64,000 nucleotides of DNA, taken from assembly GCA_034401135.1 (NCBI GenBank), contig JAWZSP010000006.1, forward strand, positions 2,108,001-2,172,000, in the 5' to 3' direction. Positions 32,595 through 44,916 of this stretch are shown here, piece by piece. The stretch comes from Volutella citrinella (taxonomy: Eukaryota; Ascomycota; Sordariomycetes; Hypocreales; Nectriaceae). The notes beneath the pieces were generated by a model. That model was not told where the DNA came from, ran no database searches, and worked only from the letters and a program-made list of their open reading frames with translations. Both the position numbers and the translations under genes were made by a program. Positions within the stretch are counted from its first letter, which is position 1. Each line of letters begins with the position of its first letter.

Positions 32595-34201
32595 TCAATT
32601 CCAGCATCCATGAAACCACTCACCTTGGTCCTCGCCCTGAAAGGACACATCGGCGAATGGGATATGAATCCAATAGCCGTTGCGGTGATCCGTCAAGTTG
32701 TCAGACGGCACGCGCGAATGCCGTCTTTCGTGTGGCGGCGGCGTCTCTGGTTCCCGTGTCGCCAGTTCCCTCCAGCACTTCAATCCATCTAGATCCGATC
32801 GGTGGAGTCTTGTCCGCTCGAGGCCCTGCTTCTCTACCAGCTTCACTTCCATCGCGCGGTAACATTCCCAGTTGGGCACGGAGATGGAGACGTCGGTGCT
32901 CGGCGGGACCATCCGATGCAGGACCTTGTCGAGTGTCGGAAACGTAAAGTCGCTGAGCTTCCTGGCCAGCCGCTCGTGGTCGGCGTACGGCCAGGGCAGC
33001 ATCGTGAAGCAGTCCAGCGCGTAGTGCTTGGGCTTCTTGAACGAAATGCGGAGGAACAGGAGTGAGGGGAAGATTATTTCTCGGCGCTTTATTTGCTTTT
33101 TCGACTGGTCAAAGAAATGCCGACGCTTGATGAAGTCTGGCACACCAGCGAAGCCTTGGGAGAGGGGCACTTTCTGCGCATCCCAGACCAGCTCCAGCGA
33201 AGTCAACATCGACAGCACATTTGGCGACATGATGTCCTGGATGCCGCGGAGGAGGACGGGAGACGCAATGTGCACCGTGTTCGAGCGATACAGGACCTCG
33301 GTTCCCTCGTAGTATCTGGTCTCGTCTCGTCAGCCCGCCATCAAATCGACGACGTCAGTCTCACCCACGCTTGTCTACATGTCAGCAGCCACCCCAGTGC
33401 GCCAACAAAGCACTTTTCGGGCCATTCTCCAGGCCAGTCATTGCAAAATCCTCGGCCCTCGAGGCACATGTCTCGGTCAGGCTCGTGGGTCGTGTATCCG
33501 GGCTGCGTGCGCCGTCTGCCCAGCGGCAGACTGACGCCGTCGGGCCTGTGTCTGTGACACACGCACCCAAACCAGCGCCAGGTCAGCTTGCCGTTGGTGT
33601 CGTACATGCTGTTGTCCCCGAGCATTATAAACGTACTCAGGTGTATATTGGCGTGGATCGCCATCGCATCGCTGGTCGTGAGCCAAAGGTCGAGGGGGTC
33701 GTCGGGCGCTTGAGCAAACGGGTGTCGTAACGACAGGTCGAGGTGGACCGTCTGGTAGCCAAAGGCCTCGATCAAGATGCGCCGCCGGATCTCGGACGGC
33801 AGGCGACCAAAAAAAGGACCGTTTCTCTGGTTGTCAGTATTTCCAACACTGCGCTGCTTCTTCGAAGTAACAGGCCGGAATAGCATGCTGCGGAGTTCCT
33901 TGTCGAGGCGCCACTGCATGAGGCGCATCGAGATGCGACGGCGCATGGCGTCCATCTTGAGATGGAAGCGATAGGCCAGGTGCAGGGTCTTGATCAGGAT
34001 GCAGAAGCCGCTGCCCAGCAGAAGCAGCAATACAGCCTCTGTGTAGAGCCAGAGGACGGCTCTGAGGCCGACCTCCTTTTGCTCGCGCTTGGTAGGGAAG
34101 CCCAAAAAGTAGATCAATACCATTTCTCGTAGCGACAGTCCGTGTTGGATGAGACGTCGTGTCGAAACCCATGACGGGGGGCGCAGACCCAAGCTGTGCA
34201 T
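32595..34201 (-). CDS. F-box-like / DUF7730-type protein with N-terminal membrane anchor
   Basis: Two exons, 34201-33365 and 33320-32595, encode 520 residues. Near residue 45 a hydrophobic segment AVLWLYTEAVLLLLLGSGFC predicts a single transmembrane anchor. The motif FFGRLPSEIRRRILIEAFG starts an F-box-like domain of the type found in many fungal DUF7730 proteins, followed by conserved LLTCRQAW and, across the intron, YYEGTEVLYRSNTVHI. The C-terminal half is leucine-rich in composition with no catalytic motif. The family is a large, poorly characterised group in ascomycetes; substrate-adaptor roles are assumed only from the F-box resemblance. The splice donor GTGAGA is good; the acceptor CGAG/ACC is chosen because it keeps the family frame. 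Confidence 0.8.
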
Positions 34202-34701
34202 CCCGAGGCCGGCGCCAGGCCAGGTGACGACATGGCATGATAGAGGCAGCGGCGCGGGGCTTATATGGCTTCATGAGCCTCGACGTCGCCGCCGTGCTGG
34301 CGCTGACGCTGACGCTGACTGTACTCTGCCTGCTCTCAAACTCCTGGACTGGAAACGCCACGCGACATGGCCAAGCCCAGCCCAGCCGCCAGCCTTACCT
34401 CAACCGACTGCCGCTTCATACCAAAGGTACTTTTTCAAAAACGTAGAAGCCCAGCCGAGGACGACTTGAAAGCCGCCATCAATGGGATAGTGGGGCTTTC
34501 GTCATCCGGACGCTTCCTGACCACCATCCACCCCGGCCAAGGCAATGGGGAAAAATCGCAGAATATTTCCTGTTGCGGTATCGCTCTGTTTTTTCAACAG
34601 GATCATAGGATCTTTGGTATCAGTCGTGTAACACCCCAAGCGCGCAGAAGCTAATCGATAGCAGGCGTCTCGACCCCATCACCCGGCTAGCCAGCTGTTG
34701 C
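34202..34701. other. Intergenic, no gene recognised
   Basis: This stretch lies upstream of the F-box-like gene and downstream of the APH relic. A short GACGCTGAC direct repeat lies near 34304-34320. No gene was seen. Confidence 0.6.
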
Positions 34702-36147
34702 TTACTCCCTCATCATCTCATCAAATTCCCTTTTCCTTACTTCCTCGATCCTGGCCAACCTAATAGATCGCCAAACAATTTCCTGTCCGGGGCCCTGGAG
34801 GCTGAGGCGTTGTAGGCGTTGCGCCACCCGCTCAGAATCTTTTAAGATCTGAAAATACTGCTCGGCCTCAATGTCTGTCAGCCCCAATCCCAGATGGACC
34901 AGCTCGAACGAAAGGCCATCATCCATTCCATGCGAGATGCTATCCATCCTTATTATTTGGTAAATTCTTGAAGCTTTGCTGCCCAAGATGTCCACGATTG
35001 AGCAGCTCAGCCGGCTACCGCGCTGCTCCAGCTCCTTCTCCGCCTGTTGGAACGCTTTCCCATAGAGGAACCGTGTCACAAGCTGTCTATCTGAACTGGG
35101 GTTATCCCATTCAATATTGTCATAGACGTTTTGCATCATTTGTCTCTCGGACAGCACCTCTATGGGATAGTAGTTGACTTCCCAAGGTGCCGATTGAGCA
35201 AACTCCCACCCAATGATGCCGGTGATGTTGAACTCGCTGTCAACCAGAACCTCTGGTACAGTCCCATCCATGCGATTGATGTGGAGGGGGCCATTGGAGC
35301 TTTTGAAAAGATCGGTGTTGTTCACAATCTCAAGAAATGCGTGGGCCGCGTATCGAGTCGACGGCGATCTTGCTTGAGCAAACAGGCCTTCCCCAACGGC
35401 AATGAAGTACTCCCTTCCAGATCGGAACGGGCCAGCTGTTGAGAGATGCCCGGCCTGTGTGGAGGACAATGGGCCGATAGTCGGGCCTGTTTCCTTACTG
35501 AAGTGCGAAATTGAGCCAATTGCCGGCAAGGTGATCGCAGCCAATTCAGCTTGGAGCAAGGTCCATTGCCTGCAAAAGTGCTCTTGGGTTTGAGTCTTTG
35601 TCAAGTTAACACACACTCAAAATATGGCATCCGAGTCCTGAAGACTTACTGGAAGATTCTATATATCCTGACCCAAATGCCTGAGAGCATCACCGTAAAA
35701 ACCTTCCGTCAGCATGTATGAGTAGCCTGCCTTGTTGGCCATCAAGGATCCCGGGGCCTCGTAGGCATAGATTTTGGCAACTGGAACAGTCTTTGTGGTA
35801 TGCCGCAGAAATTCCATCGTTGCCATCTCGCACTCGATCTGGTACGTGTCCTCCTCCGCCGATGTGTTGCTGTAGGAAGGCTTCGGCATGCGCACACAAG
35901 CAATCACGAGGCGGTCATCTGACGCAACAAGCTCGAAACAGCACCAAGTATTTCCAGGGTAGTAGGCCTCACTAGTTGAAACAGATGTCCCAAGGAGAGC
36001 CGAAGTGTGGTCTACCAGCGCTGTCTTGTTGATGGACGCTAGCAAAGTGCCGAGTGCGCGGTTCACTTCTTCGTTATACCACTCACAGTAATCTTCTAGT
36101 AGTGAGGCCCATTGCTGGGAGGGTCGATTCTTCGCGTATTCTGGCAT
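34702..36147 (-). pseudogene. APH-family phosphotransferase, nonsense codon and ruined active site
   Basis: The first part opens at an ATG at 36147 (MPEYAKNRPSQQW) and encodes the N-lobe, including SYMLTEGFYGDALRHLGQDI. A TAG then replaces what would be Tyr before NLP and a GTAAGT donor. The second part (to 34702) restarts after an acceptor near 35586 and reads HFCRQWTLLQAELAA, PFRSGREYFIAVGEGLFAQA and FNITGIIGWEFAQSAPWEVN. The catalytic loop is degenerate: the position of H-x-D-x4-N reads NRMDGTVPE, and the metal-binding Asp of IIDWE is Gly (IIGWE). The lesions agree in showing loss of activity. A read-through or truncated product could exist but would not be a phosphotransferase. Confidence 0.75.
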
Positions 36148-36512
36148 TTTTAAGCGGAAAATTGACAAGCGGGCTCGTTTTGTGTTGGGTAGCGGTATGT
36201 TGAGGAGAGTCAGTTCGAGGAAGTCTAGACTACGACAGATGGTTCACGTGAGGTAGTAATTCGGCACCCAATTATTAGGAAGGTGCAACCAAGTCGAGAA
36301 TTGGCCCCGGGTGCACTCAAATGCTCAAACAAATGTATCCATTTTTCACAGTTCCATACCTTAGGTATTGATCCGCGCTGTACTTAGTGGTTCAGAGATC
36401 GGTTTAGCGCTTGCGCCCAAAGCTGCTTCGCAAGCACCAAAACGCAGATCCACCGATGACCCCTTAACATCTTCGATAAGGTCCTCCGAGATATACAGAG
36501 CGGGTCTCAAAG
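36148..36512. other. Intergenic, no gene recognised
   Basis: This is a short spacer between the APH relic promoter and the 3' end of the dehydrogenase. Nothing was recognised. Confidence 0.6.
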
Positions 36513-37850
36513 CTACTTCCATGCTAAAAGAATTCCTTCTGCAGACAGCCTTGATGCATTGCTCCCAGCGTGGCGCAGGACAATTCGCATTAGGGCGAAC
36601 GCTGTGCTGGCCAGGAAGATGGGCACTTTGAGACGTTGGGCCTCTTCGACAGCAGCACCTAGATCCTCCGCAATCTTTTGGAGAAGACTTCCACCATCCG
36701 AGGGCGCAGGCTCGCACTGTCGCCGTATCATACTGATGATGCTAGGTCCAACCGACGACAGCATCTTGGAGCCTCCCGCGGCGTTGACGCATAGCTCAAA
36801 TACCTGATCCAGATCCAGCCCGACGTGCTGAGCATATGTCAGAGTCTCGGCCGCTGCGGCGAGATGGATCCCCTTGAGGAGGCTGACAACCAGTGCCAGC
36901 TTGGCGCTGTTAGTCTCTGCTGTGCCAGTGACAGGACCGACTCGGCCCTTGCCCTGGGAGTACAGCCGAATGATACTACTGTCGTCATCGGGGCCAAATC
37001 CCCGGCCTAGTGCGTCAAAGTAGACCTGTTCCGCGGTGCTGGTCATTGGCGTCGGGAAGTTATACCGTCTCGCTTCAGATGTGATGATGCTTGTATCCTT
37101 GAGGATGATTGTTGTGGCACTCGCTAGGGGTAAATGGTTCGCGTCAAGGATGCGAGGGAGACGATTCTCGAGCATCCAACTCCATCCATCCGAGACTACA
37201 AGAGCTTCTGCTGTCTTCTTTAGGTCCAGTCCCAGATGGTCGGCAAAGCCCATAGCCTCGCTCGCCGACAAGATCTGGTTTGCGGCCAGGACCTGGTGGC
37301 ACATCTTCATGTTGCTGCCAGCGCCAATCCCGCCCTTCACAATGTACAGCTTCTTGGGGTCCGACATGGCCTGCAGAATTCCGAGACCACGGCTGATGGC
37401 AGCATCTGCTGCGCCAGCCATGATTGAGAGTGTGCCGTCGGCCGCTCGCTTGGCACCTCCTGAGACAGGACAATCGATGAGCAGAATGTCGCCGCGTCCT
37501 CGCGCAGCCAGCTCTTTGTCAAGTCCTTGAACATATCCGCAAGGGACTGTGGAACATAGTAGAAGGACGGCACCCTTGGGAAGAGCATTGATTGCGGCGT
37601 TTTCGCCATCCAAGAGCACATTTTGGGCCTGCTGTGCGGTAGCAACCATGCAGACGCAATAGTCCTTGCCTGACACGGCCTCGACGGGTGTGGTCGCTGT
37701 GCGGCCGCCCTTTTGGCTGAACCTATCCAGGGTCGGCCCATAGACATCAAATCCGGTGACAGAATAACCCTCGGAGACAAGGTGCGTGGCCATGCCAAAG
37801 CCCATGGCGCCGAGGCCAATGAAGGCAATATCGGGCTTCTCGCCGGACAT
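36513..37850 (-). CDS. LtnD-like 3-hydroxyisobutyrate dehydrogenase family protein
   Basis: This intronless gene encodes 445 residues. The N-terminal Rossmann motif IAFIGLGAMGFGMATHLV binds NAD(P). DCPVSGGAKRAADGTLSIM is the substrate-binding signature of beta-hydroxyacid dehydrogenases, and GGIGAGSNMKMCHQVLAANQ carries the catalytic Lys/Asn region. The protein is longer than 3-hydroxyisobutyrate dehydrogenase (about 300) because of an additional alpha-helical C-terminal part with a second dehydrogenase-like stretch, as in L-threonate dehydrogenase LtnD and its fungal and plant relatives. It is divergent from a class II aldolase over 537 bases. In known four-carbon sugar-acid catabolism LtnD oxidises the acid, a kinase phosphorylates the product and an aldolase-type enzyme completes the route. 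The kinase is not in this window. Confidence 0.9.
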   Translation of the reverse strand: MSGEKPDIAFIGLGAMGFGMATHLVSEGYSVTGFDVYGPTLDRFSQKGGRTATTPVEAVSGKDYCVCMVATAQQAQNVLLDGENAAINALPKGAVLLLCSTVPCGYVQGLDKELAARGRGDILLIDCPVSGGAKRAADGTLSIMAGAADAAISRGLGILQAMSDPKKLYIVKGGIGAGSNMKMCHQVLAANQILSASEAMGFADHLGLDLKKTAEALVVSDGWSWMLENRLPRILDANHLPLASATTIILKDTSIITSEARRYNFPTPMTSTAEQVYFDALGRGFGPDDDSSIIRLYSQGKGRVGPVTGTAETNSAKLALVVSLLKGIHLAAAAETLTYAQHVGLDLDQVFELCVNAAGGSKMLSSVGPSIISMIRRQCEPAPSDGGSLLQKIAEDLGAAVEEAQRLKVPIFLASTAFALMRIVLRHAGSNASRLSAEGILLAWK

Positions 37851-38387
37851 GATGAGTGAGTAGCGGGGTTATCTGAACGAGTTGATTCAAGGAGTAACGC
37901 AATCGACAGGCACAAGAGCGATTTCAAAATAATATCACATTGCCAACCACTTGAGTGAAATGCCAAGTGCGCATATATACTTACGTCGTGGACAGGCATA
38001 TGCCCGGGGGGCCGTTGTCGGACTAGACCGGCCGGATCTTGGGGCACTCACCCGAACCGAGAAGCGCTCCAACGAGCCCCCGCGTGCCCCGCGCCGTCTG
38101 CCCCTCCCCCCACCCTAGCGGCCCGGGTTCGCCCCCCTCGGATTACTGGTTTCATCCAGCCGAAGGAGAGGTCGGCCTTCGGCTCATCATGTTGCGATTC
38201 TCGTCGCTTCTTAGTAGTGAAAAAAAGGCAATTCTCTCTTTATGCTTTATCTTATAGTCACTATCTCTTTTCCCCCTCCTTTTTCGGCCACCTTGCGGCA
38301 TCTCTTTCATCTCTTGGACTCTTCAGCAGCAAGCTCATTCTCAACAGTCACACCCCACCACTAGCGTTTTGATTGCAAGATACAGAG
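37851..38387. promoter_or_regulatory. Divergent promoter of the LtnD-like and aldolase genes
   Basis: These 537 bases lie between two start codons. The region holds a CCGGCCGGATC block near 38027, a C-rich stretch at 38080-38120 and a T/C-rich leader before 38388. Shared regulation of the divergent pair is inferred from arrangement only. Confidence 0.45.
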
Positions 38388-39254
38388 ATGCCTCGACCAC
38401 CACTGGCGCAGAATCGCACCTTGGCGATCCTCAACAAGGCAAAAAGCGAGGGCTATGCTATTGCTGCCATGTGCTGCTACAACATCGAGTCCGTCATCGC
38501 AACGGTCCGCGCAGCTGAAAAGAAAAAGTCACCAGCTATTGTGCAGCTCTTCCCCTGGGCCATCGAGTATGCCGGCAAGGCCCTGGTCATCGCCGCGGCC
38601 GAAGCTTGCCATAGCGCATCCGTCCCCATCAGTTTGCATATGGACCACTGCCAATCGCCTGAGTTGGTGCGGTTTGCCGCTGACATCGAGTCCGGCTTCG
38701 ACAGCATCATGATTGACATGAGCCATTATGAGAAGGAGGAAAACCTCTCACTGACCAAGGAGCTGGTCGACTACTGTCACAAGCTTGGAATTTCCACCGA
38801 GGCTGAGCCTGGGCGCATCGAGGGCGGCGAAGATGGAGTTAGTGACACTGCGGACCTCGAGGGCGTCCTGACAACGCCAGAGCAAGCTCACGAATTCGTC
38901 GCTACAGGCATCGAAATGCTGGCTCCAGCTTTTGGCAATGTGCATGGCGAGTACGGGCCACGGGGCATCCGCCTCGAGTATGACCGCCTCGAGTCTGTCT
39001 TCCAGGCGGTCGGCGACAAGGTGCATCTTATTCTCCACGGGGCAGATCCCTTCACCCCAGAAATCTACCATCGCTGCATCAAGGCCGGCGTCACAAAGAT
39101 CAACATCAACAAGGGCATGAACAAGCATTACGCCATGTCTCAGGAGCAGACCCGAGGAAGGCCCATCACGGAGGTAATGCAAACTGGCACGACCAAGATG
39201 CAGGAGGCGATTGAGGAGTACATGGAGTGTTTCGGGAGTGCAGGAAAGGCTTAG
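38388..39254 (+). CDS. Class II (zinc) ketose-bisphosphate aldolase family protein
   Basis: This single-exon gene encodes 288 residues from the ATG at 38388. Metal-binding and substrate loops of class II aldolases are present: VPISLHMDHCQSPE with the first zinc-binding His and catalytic Asp, SIMIDMSHYEKEEN, GNVHGEYGPRG with a second His, HLILHGADPF with a third, and GVTKININKGMNKHY at the phosphate site. The length fits the FBA/tagatose-type subfamily rather than glycolytic fungal FBA (about 360), so a catabolic substrate is more likely than fructose 1,6-bisphosphate. Together with the divergent LtnD-like gene it suggests a two-enzyme segment of a sugar-acid pathway. In plants and some fungi these two enzymes occur fused with an OtnK-type kinase in one long protein; here they are separate. 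Confidence 0.92.
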   Translation: MPRPPLAQNRTLAILNKAKSEGYAIAAMCCYNIESVIATVRAAEKKKSPAIVQLFPWAIEYAGKALVIAAAEACHSASVPISLHMDHCQSPELVRFAADIESGFDSIMIDMSHYEKEENLSLTKELVDYCHKLGISTEAEPGRIEGGEDGVSDTADLEGVLTTPEQAHEFVATGIEMLAPAFGNVHGEYGPRGIRLEYDRLESVFQAVGDKVHLILHGADPFTPEIYHRCIKAGVTKININKGMNKHYAMSQEQTRGRPITEVMQTGTTKMQEAIEEYMECFGSAGKA

Positions 39255-41033
39255 GCAATGGCTTTGTAATAAAACCGACGAATGCTACTGGACCAAGCTC
39301 CAACCTCACACAGTGAATACTCGTGCTGGACGATGATGCTCCCGATGTGTTGGCCACAGAGTATGTTTCTGGTTGCAATGCACGAGGAGCCGATAGGCTT
39401 CATGGAGCTTATTGACACAAGCTATAGCGACATCTATTACTCAGAACCACGCCGTCCTGGTTGGTGAGCATTGGGCGTTGTGGTCTCCAAACTTCACTAA
39501 TTGGGCCTTCCACTAGAGTATTGGCATGGCTTCAGGGAGCCCATAGGCCCCCCGCGGTCCCAATTCCTGTCGGCGATTCCAATCTCAGACTTTCCGGTCG
39601 TGTTAGTGCTGTTGACTGTTGGTCCCGGTCCGGTGTATACATCAGCCAGACGTCAATGTCCTCCTTTTTGCACAGAATTAACTCGATGGACGCGTCAATC
39701 AGCTCCGGGGCCTTGGCCCATTGGTACGCCGCCCTCCCTCGCATGATCTTCCTTGGTCATTTGAGCAACTTTCCAGCATTTCCAGATCTCTTTGCCAAGC
39801 GTCGGAGGTATTTTTGGAATGTCAGTTCTGATGAGCACAGTCCAGCAGTCTAGTCACTCCTGTTACCAGAGTCACTGTAACCCTGTTTTTCGGCCTTTTG
39901 TCCAAATTGGAAGCCATCGTCCCCGGACATGGTGCGTTCTTGGTATGTGTAATGCTCATCGAGAAGGCTCAGGAGCTAACATTGAGGATGGAGATGTTGC
40001 TCGGCCAGGAGTCTCAGGTTCCTTGCCAAAGATCCGATATTTTAGTTTCCTGCACCATGATCAACTCTGTAGGCAACTCGGTTAGTATCAAGTCACCTTA
40101 CGCGTGTCTACGTAAGCAGCAACCTTCTGTCTACACCGACATCAGGAGTTTGGTCGACTCAGCGGCTACCTATGCCGCCCTCATGGTCCTCCTTCGCTTT
40201 TCTATGGCGCCACAGACCAGCCGCCTCGCCAGACTTGAAGATGACATCATCCCGATTACTACAACGCGGTCGTTGAGAAATGGGCTGTAAAACATCCACA
40301 AAATAAGGTGTGAAGCAGATGGCTGGCGTCGGCACCCTAGCTGTGGATGGCTCGGTACGGCCCGCATCCAAAGTTCAACGTGTACGGATCGGAGGTCGCC
40401 TTCAGAAATGCTGTATTTATTCCCAATGCAATGATCAATGCATTGCCCACCTATTTGCTCCTCATATGCCATTAGAAACCATCCAATCCATGGCATCCAT
40501 GGCACGACAGAGTATTAGGAAGAGAGAGACCTTTGCAAGTGAACTTCATGTCGGGGCTCACGCATCCAGCGCTTGTCGAGCGGCCGTATGGACTGCTACA
40601 GAGGATGTTTCCTTATGGAAGGAAAATAACGCGTACTCGCGAAGCGGAGATGACCAAGATTCAATAGCCCCTCATCAATTGTTGATAGCTTACTGCAAAT
40701 GAAGGAGATTTGGTCATTCACGACGGGATTTCAATGAGAAAATTAGCGGGCGGGAGGAAGGAACATGCCCTAGGACACCCACCGTCAGGTACCAGTGGCG
40801 ACTAAACTTCGGTGCCTGGCACTGGGTGCCGGGCGGGTAACTGCCGGTACTGCCTATTATTGTGCTACCACAGGGGCTGACCGCCCCCCCAGTGATAAAC
40901 AGCAGGGCCTCCCCGTCCCTCTTGCCTCACATCCACTCTCCCTTCATCGCCAGCGGGACATCCGCCGAGATCACTTTGGCTCGCCCTTCTCAAGGCCCGG
41001 TTCTCGGGGCTTGACTCTATTTCAGGCCACAGA
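39255..41033. other. Intergenic, unrecognised coding-like fragments
   Basis: About 1.8 kb holds several medium-length frames on both strands (for example 39461-39853 plus and 39532-39744 minus) but no family I can name. It may contain an old relic. No RNA gene was seen. Confidence 0.45.
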
Positions 41034-44000
41034 ATGTCCCACGATCCGTTCTGCACGTTATGCGGGGGCCTGTTTAGGTCTCACGATGAACCCAGCGGCC
41101 CCCCAAACTGGGCAGCGCTGGTACGCGCAGGTACACGACTCTGCATCCTTCTTTTCCCACTACGAATCAACTAGAGCTGCTAACATATGTAGTGCGCGGG
41201 TCTGAGACCGATAGTAATTCCATCTCTACGACGGGCGTGGGATTCATGCGGTCGGGCGGCCTACTAGTCCCTGATGACCATGCTGCCAGCTACGCCGACG
41301 AGCCTCCCCGTCAACCTCTCGTGTCACTCAGCGTTTTACCACCCAGTGATGAATCGAGGATCTTTGTATTCCACGAGTTCTGCTGGAAGCTACTTTTGAG
41401 TCGGCTTCGCATGCTCCATGGCTCTCCGTCCCTCAATATTCCCAAGATTGGCATGTGGCTCTTCTACTTCCTGAACTGTCAGCCATGGGCCACTCCCTTG
41501 GCCCTGATGCCCGAGGGACGCTATTACGGCGCGATTGAGAAGCGTGAGACGGCTGAGGGACGCCGTTTTCTTCTGGCAGATCCAAGCCAGGACTTTCTAT
41601 CTTTCGCCGAGCTAATCACAGAGTTTGGTAGTGGTCGGTCTCCTCCTTGCGACGACAACGACAACCAAAGCCGGCCTCCTTTGGCCCCCGTGGCGAGCAA
41701 CAAAGAATCCAAAGATCCCTTCCGCAAACTTCCCCTTGACATAATCGAAAACGTTGCTTCCTTTCTCGATAGCAGTGACCTCTGCAATGCTCGGTTGGCC
41801 TCACGGTGTGTCCCTTCGCCAAGCAGTTTCCCACGGACGTTCTGGGCAACCCGGTTCCTCCACCACAGAGAAATGGGCTTTGCGTTCCCTCAACCTATAA
41901 ATTTAAGACAGCCCGTGGACTGGTACCGACGCTACTTTGAATGTAAATTTAGGCTGGGGAAAGAGTCTGGGTTCCTCGGCTTCCACAATCGCCGACGCAT
42001 ATGGCGCTGCGTGGCAGACATCTCCATGGTACTCCACGCTCTACTTTCGTCCAAAAGAGAAGAAAAAATTAGGACTTGGCACAAAATCAGGTCGACACAT
42101 CTCCCCAAAATGTCGTGTCCCGGACAACACATTTCGTGTCCCCGGCTCCCCAGCCCCCACGACCTGAGCCCGCAGACTGGCCCACGACCAGCCGTCGGCG
42201 GCCACCAACGCGATGCGCTGACCTTCGGGATCTACTCGGACTATGGCGTCGAGAACACCATAACGATATCGACTATCAAATTCAGTTCCGTCACTTACAT
42301 CTCTGGTATGCGTATTACTTCCGAGAATCGCATAAAGAATAAGTGTGTCATCCAAGAGGCCGGCTTGGTCACCGAATCCAACAGCGTTTCTTTGCATATC
42401 CCGCAAGGACAAACCTTTGCCCGCATTGATGTCCAGGTATCGACATCGGGAATCCATGGACTCAACTTTCATCTAATGGAGCGCTATGACAGAGTCATCC
42501 AGAAATGTTTTGGCATGCTAGATGCCCCATTTCCTTCGGGTATGACGACGCTGGAGGGTGTTGGTGTGGGATTTATCATCAGTTTTGATGTATGCAACGT
42601 CCCCTCTGTCTGTTTATGCTTGCTGACCTAGTCTCTTAGGTGTATAAAGCTGTTTCTCTGCAAATCTTGAGGCCGCAAGGAGGGGTATCATTAACTCGGG
42701 GTCAGCCGTTTATTTGGAAGCCGAGGGCAGCCTTTGGCGGCCCAATAGCGCGCCCCCTAGAACCTCCGCCTCGAAGAAGCGTGCTCCCAATATACATTTC
42801 CATCTCGTTTGGTGGATATGACGGCTCCAAACTGGGTCGATTATGTCGGGTTACTGCCTACCTGCGAGGCACCGGTGGCTTTTTGGGCTTACTCTTCGTG
42901 TATGAGAACAATGAAGAGCTTTTCGGCCATCGAGAGTATCTCTGCCAAACGGGCAGCAAGAAACCTTGCCTTGAGCAATCATTTGTTCTCGACGGCCCCG
43001 GTGGCGAACGTATCGTCTCCATTGAGGCGCCGAGAGAGACCAAAGCCGCAGGTCGTCACATTTTGAACGCCATCAAGGTACACCCCGTAAAGCAATGCAC
43101 CATTGTTCTCTGTGTTGACCTTGTTCCAGGTGTGCACAAACTTTGGCCGCTACTTCGTCTTTGGCGCATTTCCTGGCCGAGACGATGCCGCGTCCAAAGA
43201 GCCAGAGTGGCGGGGTCCCTTTGAAGAAGCCATTACCTCCATGGTGGTGCGAGTCTCTGTAAGTACACGTTTCTCTGTCCACAGACATCGGCAGAGGCTC
43301 ATTACAACAGGCTCCCCTGTGGGCGTTCGAGTACTTGACTCCCCGATGCACAGTTCCTTTGCCAAGCCCGATTGGTCGCTTCAAGCAAACGACGAAACTT
43401 TCACACGTCACAACCGAAATGATCGCTTCGGGTCCATGGATGTTGCGAGGAGAGGGCGCCTGTTTCACAGCCGCTTCACTCAATCGAGTCCGGCGTATAC
43501 GTGTTTCAGTAGGTTCGCAAGGTCGTTCGCGGTCCACCCAGCATATCAGCGGTTTTATGATCGAATACTACGACAGGCAACCCGTCGTCGTGGGTCAATG
43601 GATCAAGGAAGTCGGTTGCTTCAGCTTAGAGAAGAGCGAACGCCTAACGAAACTTTGCGTCTGGACTACGACGGATGTCAGGTTCGCCCATCCATCAGAG
43701 CGATTCGGCAAGGTTGTTGGCATCAGCTTCACTACTTCGAATGGTAGAAGCCACGATGTGTCATCAACTCACCTCGATTCAAGAACCTCCAAGGCGTGCT
43801 GCCGCACAACGCCCTATGAGAAACTAGTACGGAACATGTCTACTCGGCGGGAATAGGAGGCTAACAAGCATTAGGAAAGCATCACATGGGCATTCAACTC
43901 CTCAATCGACGATGTCCAAGTTCGGCTTGGGCCGACGGGCTCAAAACGGCTTGTCTTTGGGCACTCTGAGCGAACCGCGCGACCACGAGACTTGGCCGAA

Positions 44001-44675
44001 GGTCATAGCCGGCTTTCGATGGAGCTTTTACCATCTAAGTCCAAGTATACACCTGAACTCGACGTTGAAGCTGCAATGAGACATTACACTACTCGAGAAG
44101 TGTTTTTCTTTGACGAGATTCGCCAGGACGGAGCCATAGTACCTCTACGCAGGATCAAAACTACCTTGGACATGGCCGAGTTCATTGTCGGGATCGAATT
44201 CGAATACTGGGACTCAACGCAAGTCCACTTTGGGAGAGGCGATGGCACCAGAAATGTTCTACACTTGGCTTCCGGGGAGACTCTGTCTCAGCTTCTAGTG
44301 TACAACTTGGGCACGGAACAGCTAGGCTTAGAGGTGGGTTGCCGATTTGGCGTGACAAAGCTTCGTGCTGACATCTCTCCACAGTTTCGCACTACATTGG
44401 AGAACTCTATCCAGTCAGGTGTGCGGGCTGACTGCGCAGCAAGCGTCCATTCCTTCATGTTGGAGCCTGGTGCCTCGGCGGCCAGGTCGGCGACGATGGT
44501 GCGGCACGGTGTCCCGACGACCGATCACGAGTTTCCACAGTCTGGTCCGAATGGCGCGCCAATCCAGTCCTGTGTCGGCATCTGGACAGAATGGGAAGCG
44601 GATGACGAATCTGGATACGACTTGATTGACATTGGGCCTGTTTTTGTTTGCGATTCCCGAAAGACTTCACAATGA
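41034..44675 (+). CDS. F-box protein with N-terminal CxxC motif and DUF7600-like repeats
   Basis: Six exons (41034-41130, 41193-42589, 42640-43077, 43130-43258, 43311-43826, 43875-44675) give 1125 residues in one frame; a further 51-base in-frame intron at about 44334-44384 is possible. The first exon encodes MSHDPFCTLCGGLF, a CxxC motif reminiscent of a zinc ribbon. Around residue 200 lies the F-box DPFRKLPLDIIENVASFL. The C-terminal two-thirds contain repeated beta-rich units such as TYISGMRITSEN, ISGFMIEYYDRQPVVVGQW and FIVGIEFEYWDSTQVHFGRG, resembling the DUF7600 class of fungal F-box proteins. The role is probably substrate recruitment for ubiquitination, by family only. It converges on a related gene at 44917-47056. 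Confidence 0.8.
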
Positions 44676-44916
44676 GGTGATGAAGGTTGGGTCCAACTGC
44701 GCAGCTCGTTCTGTTTCATTTTCTTGCAATTTCTTTGGCTATTTCTCTACTTCGCTACCTGATCCTTCTCGACGCCAGAGGGGACTCGGCGCAATTATGA
44801 ATGCTCTCCTTGTGTCACAACCCTCATGAGAAAATAAAAATGTCCCAGCTTTCGTTCCTGCCCTGCTGTCCCGCCTCTCATATGAAAAGGGATGCGGATT
44901 GCTCTTGTTCAATTTA

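Noticed and set aside
39255..40760. A gene in the 39-41 kb gap
   Set aside because: Frames on both strands look partly protein-like but no consistent exon chain or family could be assembled.
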